Source: Brachycybe producta (taxonomy: Eukaryota; Arthropoda; Diplopoda; Playtdesmida; Andrognathidae). Taken from it: DNA of 64,000 nucleotides. Positions 20,701 to 30,912 of this stretch are shown here, one piece after another. The notes under the pieces are model-generated. The model saw nothing but the letters and a program-made list of their open reading frames with translations. It was not told the origin of the DNA and did no database searches. The number at the start of each line of letters is the position of its first letter. The first letter of the stretch is position 1. The DNA lies in contig JAUPFP010000002.1 in the NCBI GenBank assembly GCA_036925085.1, positions 4,468,780 through 4,532,779 on the forward strand. The letters are read 5' to 3'. The translations under genes were made by a program, and so were the position numbers.

Positions 20701-23700
20701 TACAAGGCTAATATTCTCGTGTTCTGACGGATAACTGGGGCTGGGTAGGTGTTCTTTTGTAGCCTAGTGTGCTTAATTATGCGCCTTTATTACGCGCCGC
20801 ACCCGTTATGTGCCTTTACAGATGAACGACCTTTTCGTGGTCGAGTTGGACTGCAAAAAGCGGTCGAAAACTACAACCATATGTCCAGACGCTTTTTTTT
20901 TACCAATGAATTGTCAGCCGCAGCAAAACCACTTGTCGTCGTTTTTCATTACATTCTGCAGTCTAACTCGGTCACTGAAAAGTAAAGGCTCCAATAAACA
21001 TCCTCCACAATTGAAATTCAACATTGAGACACCCTTATTTATAACTTTTATTTGCAGGTATCTCTAAGTTGTATGATATTTATATGAATAAGCCTTGCAT
21101 ATCAATCTAATTAGTTATTTATATTATTTTTGGAGGGAAAACGACTTCACGTCTATACAAAAAGGACATACACAAGCGATTTTTCCCCGAAATTCAAGAT
21201 AGTGGAGGATCTATGACTTAAAAAAATGACACTGCTTTTTATCTCTTATTTTCATCTAATGGAAACAGGGCATATACGAAACCTTTAATTAGTGTTTAGA
21301 AAATCATATTTTTTTTTTTGGAAAACTACCACTTCGGTTAATCGGATTTTTATTTTAATCAGGGATTGAAATTTTTTTGTGTTGTAAAATTCTAAAAAAA
21401 AAACTAAATAGGGAAATTTGAGAAAGAAATTCAAATTTCATGGAATTTACTTCCAAATTTCTAATAAAGTTTAAGAATGTTTTTTGAAAATCAATTCAGT
21501 TGAAATGGATTTGCAAAAAAAAAATCAAGAATAATTTTGTTTGCAAAAAATAGTTTTAATTTTGTTAAAAAAAATAGTTCTATTTTTTAAAATAACTATT
21601 TAAATCAGTGATTTAAATTTTACAAGCGTTTTTTTTTTTAATTTTTTTTTATGTTTGTTAAGTGTATCGTATGTTGATCCTGTATTATACAACAAGTCCA
21701 TCACACTGCCATCAACAAAACTGCAAGAATCGGACATTGGACCAGAAATCATTCACATCTACGAAGTAAGATTTTTTTCTACGATTAATAATATTTTGTG
21801 ACTGTAATGTAATGTCAATATTTATGTTTGTGAAGAGTGTTTAAAATGAAATGTTTGGCAGTTTTGAATGAAAATTGCTCAAGATTTAGGAAAAAGACAA
21901 ACGTTATTTTTAAATAATTTTTATGTGTCTATTTTCAAGGTATTTTTTTAAAGTTTATGTTAATTATTTCTCGATTAAGATTTAACTAAAATTTGAAAGT
22001 GACAAATTCAGATACTAAGCGTTTTTTAATAGATTATAAATTAATTTAAAACTAGAAAAAGAATTTAAAATGAAATAGAACCTAGATTCATTCGACGATG
22101 ATATTTGCTTTATGAGAATGTTGTGACTGAAAAAAATATATATTTAATGAGATTCATAGGTTAATAAGTTTGACAAAGCATGTAAATATGTTTTTTCATG
22201 CTGATTTTAAACATAATTTTACATTTGCGTCAGTAAATTAGTAAGGCATGTGTTAATAGATTATTTTGACAATGCATTTCTTATGCCGTTTCTGGACTTA
22301 ATTGTCCGTCTGCCACTGTTTTTTAGGCAGCTTGCAGAGTAATTAGTCAAATTCAGCTGTTTTATTAATGTGTTTTCAGTTAAATGGTTACTTTCTAAAA
22401 ATAATTGTTGCCATTAGAAATTTGTTCAAAAATACAAATAAATGATCAGATAAATATTAAATAGTTATTTCCAGTAGAATGTTTAAAATCGTACAAATCA
22501 CTTAAGGCTATTATCATAAAATTATAACGAACTATTGTTTATTAAGTGATAATTTTTTGGGTTCTTTTTTAACGTAAATTTTCTGACAAACTATAGAAAC
22601 AAATTATGAATTGTATATAAATTGATTTCAATAATTTATTTCGATAATATCTAGGTTCGAAATCTTGGTCCTAGTAACATTCTGGAAGCCGAAGTTGTAC
22701 TATTGTGGCCCACATATACATTATCTCAAAATCATCTTCTGTATCTATTGGAACAACCAGAAGTAATTGGTAATGGCATATGTGAAGTTATTCCAAACAT
22801 CAATCCTGATAATGTTACGGTACGTGAATGGGATGTTTTATTGTTAATTGACGATATAGCTATTTTAATATCAAAATTCTAAGTTGCAATTTTTGAATGT
22901 GTGCAGTAATATTGTATATAATAAATAGATGTGAAATATTTTTTTTAAAAAAAATTGGAATGTGGTGGTAAAACGGGATATGGTTACATGTGGGGTCTTT
23001 GGGAGTTTAGCACAAAATCGAAAGGAGTCGAGAGATAGAACCTGTAAGGCCAACCATGCATACTGCGGGGAAAAGGCGAAGGAAATGATGATGATGGCTG
23101 TTTTGTAGCATTAAAAGCTCTTTTTTTCTGCACAATTCACTTTCAAAGCATTTTTCTAAAAGTTGTAGGGTTTTTTCTTCTTCAGATTTTTGAAGAAAAA
23201 ATTCGAAATTATTTAAAGCGATATTTCAAATTTTATAATTTTTAAAAATTCATAGTTTAAATTTTTTAAATAAAATTCTAAACGTTGGACATAAATTTGA
23301 TATTTTTGAAGAAAAAAAATGTATCATTACTTTATGAAAGAAAATTTTAAATATTTCAATAATATTTTCCGTTAAAGAAATGACATGTTTTCTCCAAATG
23401 TGTACAAGACATAAATCGAACATTATTAATTTTCATATGCAAAATTATAGGGTTTTAGTAACTCATTGTTTAGCTGCTTTTTTAATCTAAAGAAACATTA
23501 AAAACATTTGTTTTTGAAATACAAAAAAACATTTTTGGTTTATTTTAAATTAAATTATTTTTAGCTGCCTTATTCATTATTTTATATTTAATATTCGGAG
23601 TTTATTTTATTTTTTTTTTTTTTTTGGTTTGGTACTTTATTTCAGGTTGAACACACGACGTATTCTTTTGGCGGAAATACCGTGATACCAGTTGACGTGG

Positions 23701-26700
23701 AAACACTCAACACGAACGCCGATGAAAATGTGACTAGTACATCGGTACGCCATGACCGTGGTTCTCATTCAAAGCATCGTAAACAACGTTCTACGGATGC
23801 GGACTTTCAGAAGGAACTGGTGAGAAAATCTAAATTACAACACAAAAAAAAACCCAAATCTGAAAGTTTTTTTATTAACAGTGAAAAAACACAGCATTAG
23901 AATTGACATTGTGTAGCTTTTTATAAATTGCATTTTTCTCAAATGTTTTTGAAGAAAAAGACGACAAAAATGTAATTTACAAAACATCTAAAAAGTTTTA
24001 ATTATGCCATGTTAACACGATCAACTTTTTCCACAACGTTTTGTGAAAAACTGGTTGCCGAACTTTTTTTTATCAAGTTGATCAACTTTTTTTTTCTAAA
24101 AGATGTGTTTAGCTATTTTCACATGTGCAGACGTCCCCGTGGCCGAGTGGTTATAATCACTGCTTGTGGTACTGGGGAGGTGGTCTCGGATTTGAATCCC
24201 GGTTGGAGCATGGTTGTTGTGTTTGTTTTTCATAATTTTTCTGGTGTTACGGAGTTGACGTCTGGCAGAAAAGCTGATCATAAAACACATCTCGCATCAT
24301 TCATTGGTATCATTGACTGACCCCGCACTGTGCGGAGGACGTCAGTGCCATAACTAGGCAGGTGCAAGGGCGAAGGGGGCCCTGAAACTGACAAAAAAAT
24401 TTTAAAATATATTTAAATTTATTTATATCTATGCCGTACAGCTATTGGTGAACCGAGTGCGTCGAGTGGGCCGAGGCAGCTCATTGCGTTATTTAATTGT
24501 AACAGTGTAGAGCACCTAGGGCCTGAGTGCACCTACAGAGGTGCACCCATGCCCAAGGGATCGTGCCTTGATGGGTATCCATCTGCCTATACTGGAACCA
24601 GGATGTGACTTTATACTTTGTGGTCTTAGAGAGTAACTAAAGGAGCGGGACTGCGGCACTTGGGATACGAGGGACCCCAGGGCTATGGTAATACAATAAA
24701 GCCGAAATACAGGGTGTTATATAATATACATTAAGGGTCCCAAAAATAAATTTTTGCACTGGGCACATGCAAAGCTAGAACTCTAGAAACTCTAGAACTT
24801 AAAAAAAAAAGTTTTCTTAAAAGTTGATTGTGTAAATGCAAAATTAAAAGAACTTTGAGCATAACATTTCTTTGATGACTTCTTGAGAAACTTATTTTTT
24901 GATCAATTTGCACAATTCATCCAAAAAAGTTGAACATGTAAACACAGCGTTATATATGCTTATATTTTGTTCAACACAGTCATGCGGACCAACCCTTTGT
25001 ACTCAAATACAATGCCAAGTATACAGTCTTATGAAGAACAAAAGTGTACTGTTCAGAATACGATCACGCCTTTGGACAGAAACATTAGTTAAGGTAATGC
25101 TATATTTCTGGATACCCGGTACTGTAAATGCTTTTTGTCATTCGTTTTCAACTTTTGATATTAATTCACTGTATTTTATTTTTAGTACGGTTTTGAGAAT
25201 GTTACCATCTCGTCGAAACTTGTTGCGAGAGTAACCAAATTACCTTACTCGGTTAAACCTGACTATCTGAAGCACGAGACATGTGTCGTAAGTTTTGCGA
25301 TGTTTTTAAGATTTGAAGTGTTCTATGTAGAATAAAAAAAAATTGACATATCCATTTTAGAGACAATTACACTAGAAAGTGTTTAACGCTAAACCAGATT
25401 ACACGAAATATATTTTCAGTTCAGTCCAGATCTGTTTAGGGTTTTCCATATAGTTTAATTCGTTTGAGACGAAACGGATAACTCGAAAATATCTGTTAAC
25501 ACGAAAAAAATATAGTAAGTTTTTTTAACACGAAAAAAACTGAAGACCTTGTTTTCCAAATTCGTTTTTATGTAGTAACTTCTGTAAAACCCTTTTCATA
25601 CACAAAAAAAAACACTAAACAAGTGGCCAGATTTTTCATATTTGTGTTTTTTTTTAAACTGCATCCTTCTTTCTTACTTACCTATGTACAATAGCGACAT
25701 GTATGATCTAAAATTAGATATTTCTAAAAAAAAAAAAAGGTAGGTCGAGCCAAAATGTTAGGTTTTGAACAATAAAAACTACTCAAATTATGTTTATAAT
25801 TATATAGTAAATATATTTTATTATGTACGACACTATGACATTATATACGATATTATATAAATGTACATTTTGTAAGTTGTTTAAACACAAAATTTGGTTA
25901 ATACGAAACAGCATTCCAGTGTCGGCCTTACGTGTTCTAGCTCTCCAATCCTTTTGATTCTGTGCCAAACTCCCAGAGACCCCACATGCCATCCACCCCC
26001 CCCCCCCTTATCCTGTTTTACCACCATATGTTACACTCTTTTTTGGGCCTTCCTCGAACCCATTAAAACTTTCAGGTCCAAACTCAACACCTGTTTAAGC
26101 AGCTCATCCTCCTCTTCATTTCCTAATGACATGCCAAAATCACCTCAGCCTATTTTTCTGCATTTTTTCTACTACTATGCTTGCTAACGCTACACTCCCT
26201 CTGATAGAGTCGTTTCTGATCGTATATCCTTTCTTGTTACCCTACACGTAAACCTTAGCATGAGATTAAAGGTTAAAAATGTCGCTTACTTCCGTGGCCT
26301 AAATTAGAATATTACTTAAGTTATTCAAATATAAATAAAAGCAATATAAATACATAGAAAATTTGGCAATTGATTCGTAATTAAAGTAATTATTTAATTC
26401 AAGAATTGTCATAGTAAATGACTAGTTAATGATAAACTTTAATGATGGATTTTTTATAATAAATTAATTAAATTTCAAATGAAATTACTCAAATTAGAAA
26501 CGTTTTTATATAAATCTAAATAGATTCACCTTTTATACAATATTTTTTAATCTTTTTAAGGTGAACATAATTAAATTTCAAATGAAATTACTCGAATTAG
26601 AAACGTTTTTATATAAATCTAAATAGATTCACCTTTTATACAATATTTTTTAATCTTTTTAAGGTGAACACATCCGTGAATCCAATTGATGGTCATACGT

Positions 26701-28165
26701 ATCGTAGAATGGTACCATGGTGGATAATAGCGGCGGCTGTGTGTACAGGTGTATTGATATTTGCACTGCTCGTGCTAATTCTATGGAAGGTAAAGTTCAT
26801 TTACGAATTATTATTCATTTTTTTTATACATTTCTGAGTCATTTTTAAGGCAATCCAAAAGCAGTAAAATAATTTTGATATAAAATCGATCTGAATTAAG
26901 TATTTTTTTTAACTTTTTTTTTTGTTGTTTTTTAATCCAAATTGATGGGAAAATACTGAAACTTTTGAATTTTTGTGAAACATTTCTAAATGTTTGAGAA
27001 AAAATATTCTGAGTTTTGTGAAAAATAATCTGCATTTTTTGAAAAAAATATTCTGAATTTATTAAAAGAAATTCTAAATTTCTGAAGACAAAAATTGAAT
27101 AAAATTTCCGAGTTAAAAATATTTGAAAATAATAGTCTACATTTTACGGGAGAAATGTGAATTATTTTTTTTTTACAGGAATTCTATCATTTTTAAATTT
27201 CTACTTTTAGAAAAAAAGTTTTTATTTTTCCTCCATTTAAAATTTGAAAGGTGTTTAATTTTCATTTAAAATAAAGTCTTATTGGGTTGCCTTTGAATAA
27301 TTCTATTTTTTTTAGAAACTTATTAAGGTTGTTTTAGACTCTTAAGGCCCCTCAAACTCTGATTATTCTGTGTTTCAGAAGCAAAAGTAAGATTTTTAAA
27401 GTATTTTAAAAACTAGAATATCTCAGTCACTTATGTGTATTTTCATGCTGTTTTCTTTTCAAAATAAACTATTTAGGTGATTTTTGTAAACGCGACTCAA
27501 CTTAAAAAGTTAACCACAGTTAGTTTTCTAGTGGTTATATTAACGCGAGGTTTTATTTCTGTATAACGAAGTTAACTCAACTGCATTGACACAGTGTGTT
27601 TAACCACATTATTGAATGGTTAAATACGTAACTTGGCCTTGTAGTTAGATCACTTAATTTTTGACTGAATGATAAGGGAAAATTTAACGGAATGTAGAAC
27701 TGTTTAGCGGGAAGCAAAACTGAACCGTGACAGAAAATCATTTAACCACAGATAAGTGTATTTTAAATGAAAACACACAAAAGTACCACTTTAGCTTGTC
27801 TATAATTAACTATAACCTTTGTTATGTAACTGCATTTAATTTTATGTAGTGGAAACGAAAAAGTTTAATTTTAAAGTTGATTTTGAAAGATATTAAACAT
27901 GAAAATGCTACTAAGTGATTCAGCCACCTTTCTAGTTTCTAACACGCTTTCAATTTCTCTGTAGTGTTGCTTCTCAAACTAAGAATAATCAAGAGTTCTA
28001 AAATCAGCTGTTCATAAAAACATATTTAATTTTTTTTTTTTTTCGATTTTGTTTGTGTAGTTGGGATTTTTCAAAAGAAAAAGACCGCGAGATGAGTTTG
28101 AAAGAGAACCACTGAATAAACCGGAAAAGAATGGAATCTTAGAATTAGGAGATGAGGCTCTGTGA
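9204..28165 (+). CDS. Integrin alpha subunit, RGD-binding (PS2/alphaV-like) type, 5'-partial, 22 exons
   Basis: Cell-surface adhesion receptor subunit that pairs with an integrin beta chain and links extracellular matrix to the cytoskeleton. I joined 22 exons with matching phases (2,531 coding bases, about 842 residues) up to the stop at 28163-28165. Visible in order: FG-GAP propeller blades 4-7, thigh domain, calf domains with a furin-like site (KHRKQRS), one membrane helix, and the GFFKRKR motif diagnostic of alpha subunits. No I (von Willebrand A) domain is seen between blades. The family normally has about 1,000-1,100 residues, so signal peptide and blades 1-3 are missing; no matching exon was found between 1 and 9,203, and the first exon enters in phase 1. 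The FDDSYLGYS block and furin site fit the PS2/alphaV/alpha5 group better than the laminin-binding group, but the subfamily is inference. Introns are packed with repeats. Confidence 0.95.
9696..9780 (+). ncRNA. Pre-miRNA-like 40-bp hairpin in integrin intron
   Basis: Arms 9696-9735 and 9741-9780 with a 5-base T loop. The arms are complementary at 38 of 40 bases; the other two pair as G-U in a + strand RNA, so the stem has no bulge. It lies in a copy of the dispersed CCCAGAAGTCCCAAAAAGC repeat, so a repeat-derived inverted duplication is the simplest origin. That it is processed is inference. Confidence 0.35.
10016..10314. mobile_element. TTAA-flanked foldback MITE
   Basis: TTAA at 10016-10019 and 10311-10314 flank a 291-base element whose ends are GCCGTGTTTACACGAGGCCA and an imperfect inverted copy. 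GC-rich compared with its surroundings. The TTAA duplication is that of piggyBac-type and some other DNA transposons; no transposase is present. Confidence 0.8.
10706..10750 (+). CDS. Candidate in-frame cassette exon of the integrin gene, repeat-derived
   Basis: Preceded by CTTTCAG and followed by GTAATT, 45 bases, phase 0 on both sides between exons 10637 and 11879. It would add VQNEDKLDCVLEARK to the end of propeller blade 4. The same sequence with different bases occurs in repeat DNA at about 42898-42940, where the frame is stopped by TAG. Either a chance reading frame in a repeat or an exonised one. Confidence 0.3.
10905..11687. mobile_element. Long TTAA-flanked palindrome (foldback element), about 775 bp
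   Basis: Arms 10909-11241 and 11335-11683 are imperfect inverted copies over about 330 bases with a loop of about 90 bases; ends are GAGGTTACATCACAAAATTA and its near complement, with TTAA on both sides inside CTTAAG. It is inserted in another repeat that has TTTCTAGTTTCT-type ends. In the integrin primary transcript it would fold into long double-stranded RNA. Confidence 0.85.
12191..13097. mobile_element. Second TTAA-flanked element, related to the 10905 palindrome
   Basis: TTAA at 12191 and 13094. Ends GAGGCTAGATACATCG and complement of GAGCCTAGATCCACGTC. Internal sequence (GTGAAGCCAATACATG, CTATGGGACTTAACATGGAG) is the diverged counterpart of the loop and arms of the 10905 element. It contains three tandem copies of about 193 bases. 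Confidence 0.75.
12350..12930 (+). repeat. Tandem repeat, about 193 bp x 3
   Basis: TCCTATGGGA recurs at 12455, 12649 and 12841, with flanking blocks GTGAAGCC, TTTTAACG-GAGTT and AAAAATAGAAGGACC in register. Copies are clearly diverged. Located inside the TTAA-flanked element. Confidence 0.85.
13172..13324 (+). repeat. Dispersed repeat, partner at 35250-35399
   Basis: About 150 bases shared in direct orientation with 35250-35399: starts TTAATAATCTGAAAATATTG, ends CTGGATTCCGTATAATTCAC. AT-rich, no coding capacity; family unknown. Confidence 0.8.
14680..15259 (+). mobile_element. Helitron-like element, copy 4, carrying a nested MITE
   Basis: TATATATATTAAGCCAGGTC, (TG)n at about 14716-14746, the shared internal blocks, then GTAGCAAAATTAAACTAGAA as in copy 1, the palindromic MITE 15077-15220, and the end hairpin CCCGTCAT-ttg-TGACGGG with CTAG at 15256-15259. 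Longest copy. Confidence 0.75.
15077..15220. mobile_element. Palindromic MITE with CRE-like core, nested copy, 144 bp
   Basis: Inverted ends CACAGGCAATTGTGCCCAGC. TGACGTCA at 15164-15171 followed by TAAAAGGG. Copy 1 of the host element (1034-1294) shows the same place without it, so insertion is directly visible. Confidence 0.85.
15846..15989. mobile_element. hAT-type MITE with 8-bp target duplication
   Basis: Ends CAGAGGCGGGCTTG and the complement of CAGCACGCCTCTG; flanking 8-mers ACCTATTT (15838-15845) and ACCTATGT (15990-15997) match at 7 of 8. Eight-base duplications and CAG...CTG ends fit the hAT superfamily. No coding capacity. Confidence 0.75.
16203..25287 (+). CDS. Integrin alpha, thigh and calf exons with furin site
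   Basis: Exons 16203-16363, 17398-17546, 17630-17761, 18701-18768, 19084-19231, 19319-19405, 19771-19850, 19926-20015, 21663-21765, 22655-22819, 23646-23819, 24980-25093 and 25186-25287. The segment opens with the family signature KSRPVVSVMAKFD after the propeller, contains NVRDKLTPITVEM (the conserved block in the thigh region) and many Cys and N-glycosylation sequons. Exon 23646-23819 encodes KHRKQRS, a dibasic furin-type site at the place where alphaV/alpha5/PS2 chains are cut into heavy and light chains; cleavage itself is inference. SCGPTLCTQIQC in the next exon gives the cysteines expected to hold the two chains together. Confidence 0.93.
16630..16889 (+). pseudogene. Unassigned open frame in integrin intron, likely repeat or pseudogene relic
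   Basis: Open for about 86 codons to TAA at 16887-16889, clearly richer in GC than its surroundings and very basic (QRARQKAKRITRA near its end). A splice-like CTCTTGCAG precedes it, but joined to integrin exon 16203-16363 the frame stops after GSTQKQD. It lies between inverted tRNA-like heads (16440-16500 and 17236-17310). No family recognised. Confidence 0.3.
17236..17310 (-). mobile_element. tRNA-like SINE head
   Basis: On the minus strand: AACTCAGTGGTAACGTCTCC (A-box region) and CCCGAGTTCGTTTC (B-box). A related head in + orientation is at about 16448-16500 (AACTCAGTGATGTAACGTC, GACTTTGATCCTC), and a third B-box-like stretch on the minus strand near 18040-18085. No full cloverleaf, so not called tRNA genes. 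Confidence 0.45.
18817..18945 (+). repeat. Dispersed 'CCCCAGAAG' repeat, single copy
   Basis: One copy of the unit that is tandem at 40955-41400: AAAGTCGAAAAAGATTTAAA, TGCCTCAGGAGCCCCAGAAG, CAAGCACAAGAATAT. Other copies near 9630-9990, 53440-53560 and 62780-62940. Confidence 0.7.
20311..20452. mobile_element. Palindromic MITE, 142 bp, second subfamily
   Basis: Almost perfect inverted repeat: ends ACAGGCATCTGTAGACA, then CTTCAGAATTTCTTTGGCTC on both arms. Same plan and length as the 144-bp MITE (ACAGGC ends, AGAATTTCTTT, GCTCCGCC, TTTATGA-CGTC) but different sequence. Flanked by degenerate CCTAACCGAA repeats. Confidence 0.85.
20453..20535 (+). repeat. Degenerate CCTAACCGAA repeats
   Basis: TAACCTAACCGAACCGAATT, then CCTTACCTAACCGAATCTAA; a short matching part (CCGAACCGAACCTAACC) lies left of the MITE at 20294-20310. 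CCTAA is the arthropod telomere unit (TTAGG)n, but here the period is mixed, so a telomeric origin is only a possibility. Confidence 0.4.
20822..21057 (+). pseudogene. Open frame with splice-like borders in integrin intron
   Basis: Bounded by CCTTTACAG before and CAG/GTATCT after; encodes MNDLFVVELDCKKRSKTTT, then a Cys-rich hydrophobic stretch. Spliced to integrin exon 19926-20015 it would stop at once, so it is not part of that protein. Either an exon relic of a transposon (see 20105-21285) or a chance frame. No family recognised. Confidence 0.25.
22960..23090 (-). mobile_element. Dispersed repeat, possible LINE 3' end
   Basis: GGTGGTAAAACGGGATATGG, TTACATGTGGGGTCTTTGG and GAACCTGTAAGGCC recur in inverse orientation at 25926-26023. 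Here it continues to GGGGAAAAGGCGAAGGAAAT and (GATGAT), resembling the 3' tails of RTE-type LINEs; that family call is tentative. Strand is not certain. Confidence 0.4.
24129..24345 (+). mobile_element. tRNA-derived SINE, second family, copy 1
   Basis: GTGGCCGAGTGGTTATAATC (A-box) and TTTGAATCCCGG (B-box), then GCATGGTTGTTGTGTTTG, ACGGAGTTGACGTC and GCACTGTGCGG. The head resembles tRNA-Ser or Leu. Second copy at 49823-50080. Confidence 0.8.
24554..24720 (-). mobile_element. Dispersed repeat, possible LTR fragment, copy 2
   Basis: Matches 6454-6613 over its whole length, ending AATACAGGGTGTTATA. See that entry. Confidence 0.4.
25926..26023 (+). mobile_element. Dispersed repeat, inverse copy of 22960-23052
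   Basis: GGCCTTACGTGTTCTAGCTC, AACTCCCAGAGACCCCACAT and GTTTTACCACC match the complement of the other copy. A C10 run at about 25999-26008 interrupts it. Confidence 0.6.
26463..26669 (+). repeat. 103-bp tandem duplication that copies an integrin splice acceptor
   Basis: Two nearly identical 103-base units; TCTTTTTAAG/GTGAACA occurs at 26551 and again at 26654. Only the second continues into exon 26664. Use of the first acceptor (exon start 26561) would read VNIIKFQMKLL and stop at TAG before the membrane helix. Confidence 0.9.
26664..28165 (+). CDS. Integrin alpha, transmembrane and cytoplasmic exons
   Basis: Exon 26664-26789 encodes the last ectodomain residues, then WW and a hydrophobic helix of about 23 residues (IIAAAVCTGVLIFALLVLIL) ending in WK. 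Exon 28061-28165 starts with LGFFKRKR, the membrane-proximal clasp that binds the beta tail, followed by a short acidic tail ending GDEAL and TGA. The acceptor of exon 26664 lies in the second copy of a 103-bp tandem duplication that also copies the acceptor. A possible poly(A) signal AATAAA is at 28796-28801, about 630 bases after the stop; no better one is obvious. Confidence 0.95.
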
Positions 28166-29588
28166 CTAGAAGATAAGCGGCAATTACCATCATGTTTAAA
28201 TGGTAGTGCCGCCTATGTTCATGCCGTGGGAACAACCGAGGGTCACAAGCACGGAAACGGAGTTTCGTTATTTATGTGAAGGCAATATTAAACACATGGT
28301 GCAGATTGTTTAACGTACGAATGCAGTGTAAACCGTTTAGCACGAAATGGAAGTGACAGAAAACATGTTTACCTTTTAAACGAATTTTGTGTTTAAAGAA
28401 TTTTTTTTTGTGCTTTTCTACGAAACCGGACCGAAAATATATTTCGTGTTATCCGATTTTTCTTGTTATCTGTTTTTCGTAATTAAACGGTTTTCGCTGT
28501 ATTTGCAAAATATTTTTGTGCAGTTATGCGTTTTATGCGTACATTTTTTTAAAAAAAAAATTTAGTTTAGGAACCTCAGTTAACGAGGCTATAAATAGCA
28601 ACAACAAAAACAAAATATAATTAGCCATAAAGAGCTAAATTATTAATTTCTTTCTGCAAAGTATTTATTTCACAAATGGGTAAATACTTTATAGAAAATG
28701 TTTATGGTTTTATGTGTGTCATGGAAGAACGTTATGCTTTGTTAACGAGGAGAATTCGTTGCGCTCAGGGTTGGAATGCAAAAAAAAAATCATGAAATAA
28801 AATTATTTTAATATTTTAAAAAATTTATATGTCACAGTACATATTTGAAATTATTGAAAACTAAACAAGTTTTAACCATGTTTAGTTTACGTATTTGTTT
28901 TGGATTTTATTAAAACTAGTTTTAGCCAGTTTTTATTGTACTTAATTACCAGTTTTCAATAATTTTGTATATTTACTTTTAACATAAACGTCATTTATTC
29001 AGTTTCTTTAATTAAAAAGAAATATTCAAATTTAATTCAATTCATTTGCATCGTAAATTTTGACAACTGACTAATATTCAATAGTTCTGTCTAATAATAA
29101 ATTTTAATTATGAACTTTAAAACAAATATACTAAAGGAAAATTTCAAAAAAACGTTTTTTTTTTTTGCCAAAGTTTATTTTTTGAAAAACAAAACAACCC
29201 TGGTAGCACTTTCTAAAAAAAAAAATTGCACGTCCATAACACGTGCGTCACATATACTATATTAATGCTACCTGGTTTGAAGCATTATTATTACAGTTAA
29301 CAAGATTTACCAGGAAATTTGTGTAAATTGTAACTTCAATAGCAAGTTGCCCAACATGGCATGCAAATTGCTTGTGCATGACAGGTTGCATTTTGCACAA
29401 CAACATGTAGTTGTGGCAACTATTATTTTTTTATCAACTCACTTGAACTTTAGCTGTTTAACCCTCAGAACCGTAAACATGGTTTTTGTATGTTAAATCA
29501 GTGTTTAGAGGGTTTTTGAGATGAAGGGAGGTTAGAGGGTCCTATGTTTCATCCTTTAATGTGGCTATATATATATAGGCTTGCCACC

Positions 29589-29745
29589 TGTGGAGGATAG
29601 TCCTCCATTCAGAAGAACTGTCCTCCGGCCAGGACCGTCCTCCACGAACGTGGTTTATTGTGTGGAGGACATGTTTGCCTTCGTTGAGGACGCGGTCCTG
29701 AACGGGAGGACATGTCTTCCGAATGGAGGACTGACATTTCGTGTA
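29589..29745. repeat. GC-rich imperfect palindrome made of GGAGGAC/GTCCTCC motifs
   Basis: Left arm (AGTCCTCCATTCAGAAGAAC, GTCCTCCGGCCAGGACCG) pairs with right arm (CGGTCCTGAACGGGAGGACA, CTTCCGAATGGAGGACTG). Nine GGAC-CC type motifs in about 150 bases, far above the local GC content. Probably a foldback element. Confidence 0.7.
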
Positions 29746-30845
29746 ATGGACAATTACATCAAATGGATGCGACATACATATATCTAGGAACATGTTTCTT
29801 TGAATTTGAATTGTATAATACAAAAAGAACAAAGCCAAAGAAAATGGGAATTTCAAACAAGAAGCTGGTGGTTAACCACATCGCAATAACCAACCAGAGT
29901 CTTCGAAGAAATATGGTGACATTCCTCACTTAGATAACTTAACCAGTAATCTTGAGTTGATAAATTTTATGTAGTTATTGTAACTTTACTTAACGTTGTT
30001 TTTTTTATATTTGGTTTAAATATCACAAACAGTAGTTAACAGTAGAACATTACCATGTGTATATAGAATAATATTAAGTTAGATTTTTGAGCACCAATTG
30101 TTTTTTTATTATTATTTCAAATTTTGGCTTGATTTTTTTACCAAAATTGTTAATCGTGCCAAAAGTAGTTTTTAATCATAAGCATTTTTTTCTATTAGTT
30201 GTTAATCAAATAATAACAATAATAATAAACGTTGGTAATTATTTCATTTTTATTGCACGATAAAAAAAATTGAGAAAAATTTCTAATTTTATAATTTGAA
30301 CTTGTAAAACTGAGATAAATTTTAAAATAAACCATTCAACTGATGCTTTATTTTGCAAAATTTATAATTTAATTATTAAGTTTTACAGTAAAATAATCAA
30401 ATTATAAACAATATACATATTTGTGGAAATTTCTCAAAAATTTTTATTTTTAAATTTTATAATTTTAACTTTTATAATTTTAGCTTCTGAAATAAGATAA
30501 ATTAGAAAATAAACCAGTTCAGTTTATTTTACAAATTTTATAATTGAAATTTTAAGTTTTACAGTAAACCAGACTAATTATTATAAACAATAATTTGTGG
30601 AAATTTCTCAAAAATTTCACATCTTCCAAAAAAAAAAATAAGTGTTATTGTCCCGTGTGCAATGTTTGTCTATTGCATGAACACACTTACTACACGTTCT
30701 TTTAATCATCGATTTATCCATCAGTGTGAAGTCACTTTTGAAGTCATATGATCTCATACTACATAGTTAAATTTAGGTAAATAAAAGAATATGCAGTTAG
30801 ATAGGCAAGTGACACCCCAGTTTCTACTGTTGAGAATGAAGTCTG

Positions 30846-30848
<3 letters not shown>

Positions 30849-30910
<62 letters not shown>
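30849..30910. repeat. (AT)31 microsatellite
   Basis: 62 bases of uninterrupted AT dinucleotide. Confidence 0.99.

Positions 30911-30912
<2 letters not shown>

Larger units (their letters stand above)
20105..21285. mobile_element. Possible DNA-transposon relic with inverted ends
   Basis: TTTCCATTATATCAAAATAG near 20118 pairs with TATTTTCATCTAATGGAAA near 21247, and GTGTGAAGTCGTTT near 20652 pairs with AAACGACTTCACGTC near 21139. The outer and inner inverted blocks suggest one or two nested elements. It holds the open frame at 20822-21057 and the MITE at 20311-20452. Family unknown. Confidence 0.4.

Noticed and set aside
24129-24200. tRNA-Ser or tRNA-Leu gene
   Set aside because: A and B boxes are present but the stems do not pair as a cloverleaf, and the body continues as a SINE with a second copy at 49823.
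25894-26187. 97-codon frame in an integrin intron
   Set aside because: Much of it is a dispersed repeat also found inverted at 22960, including a C run.
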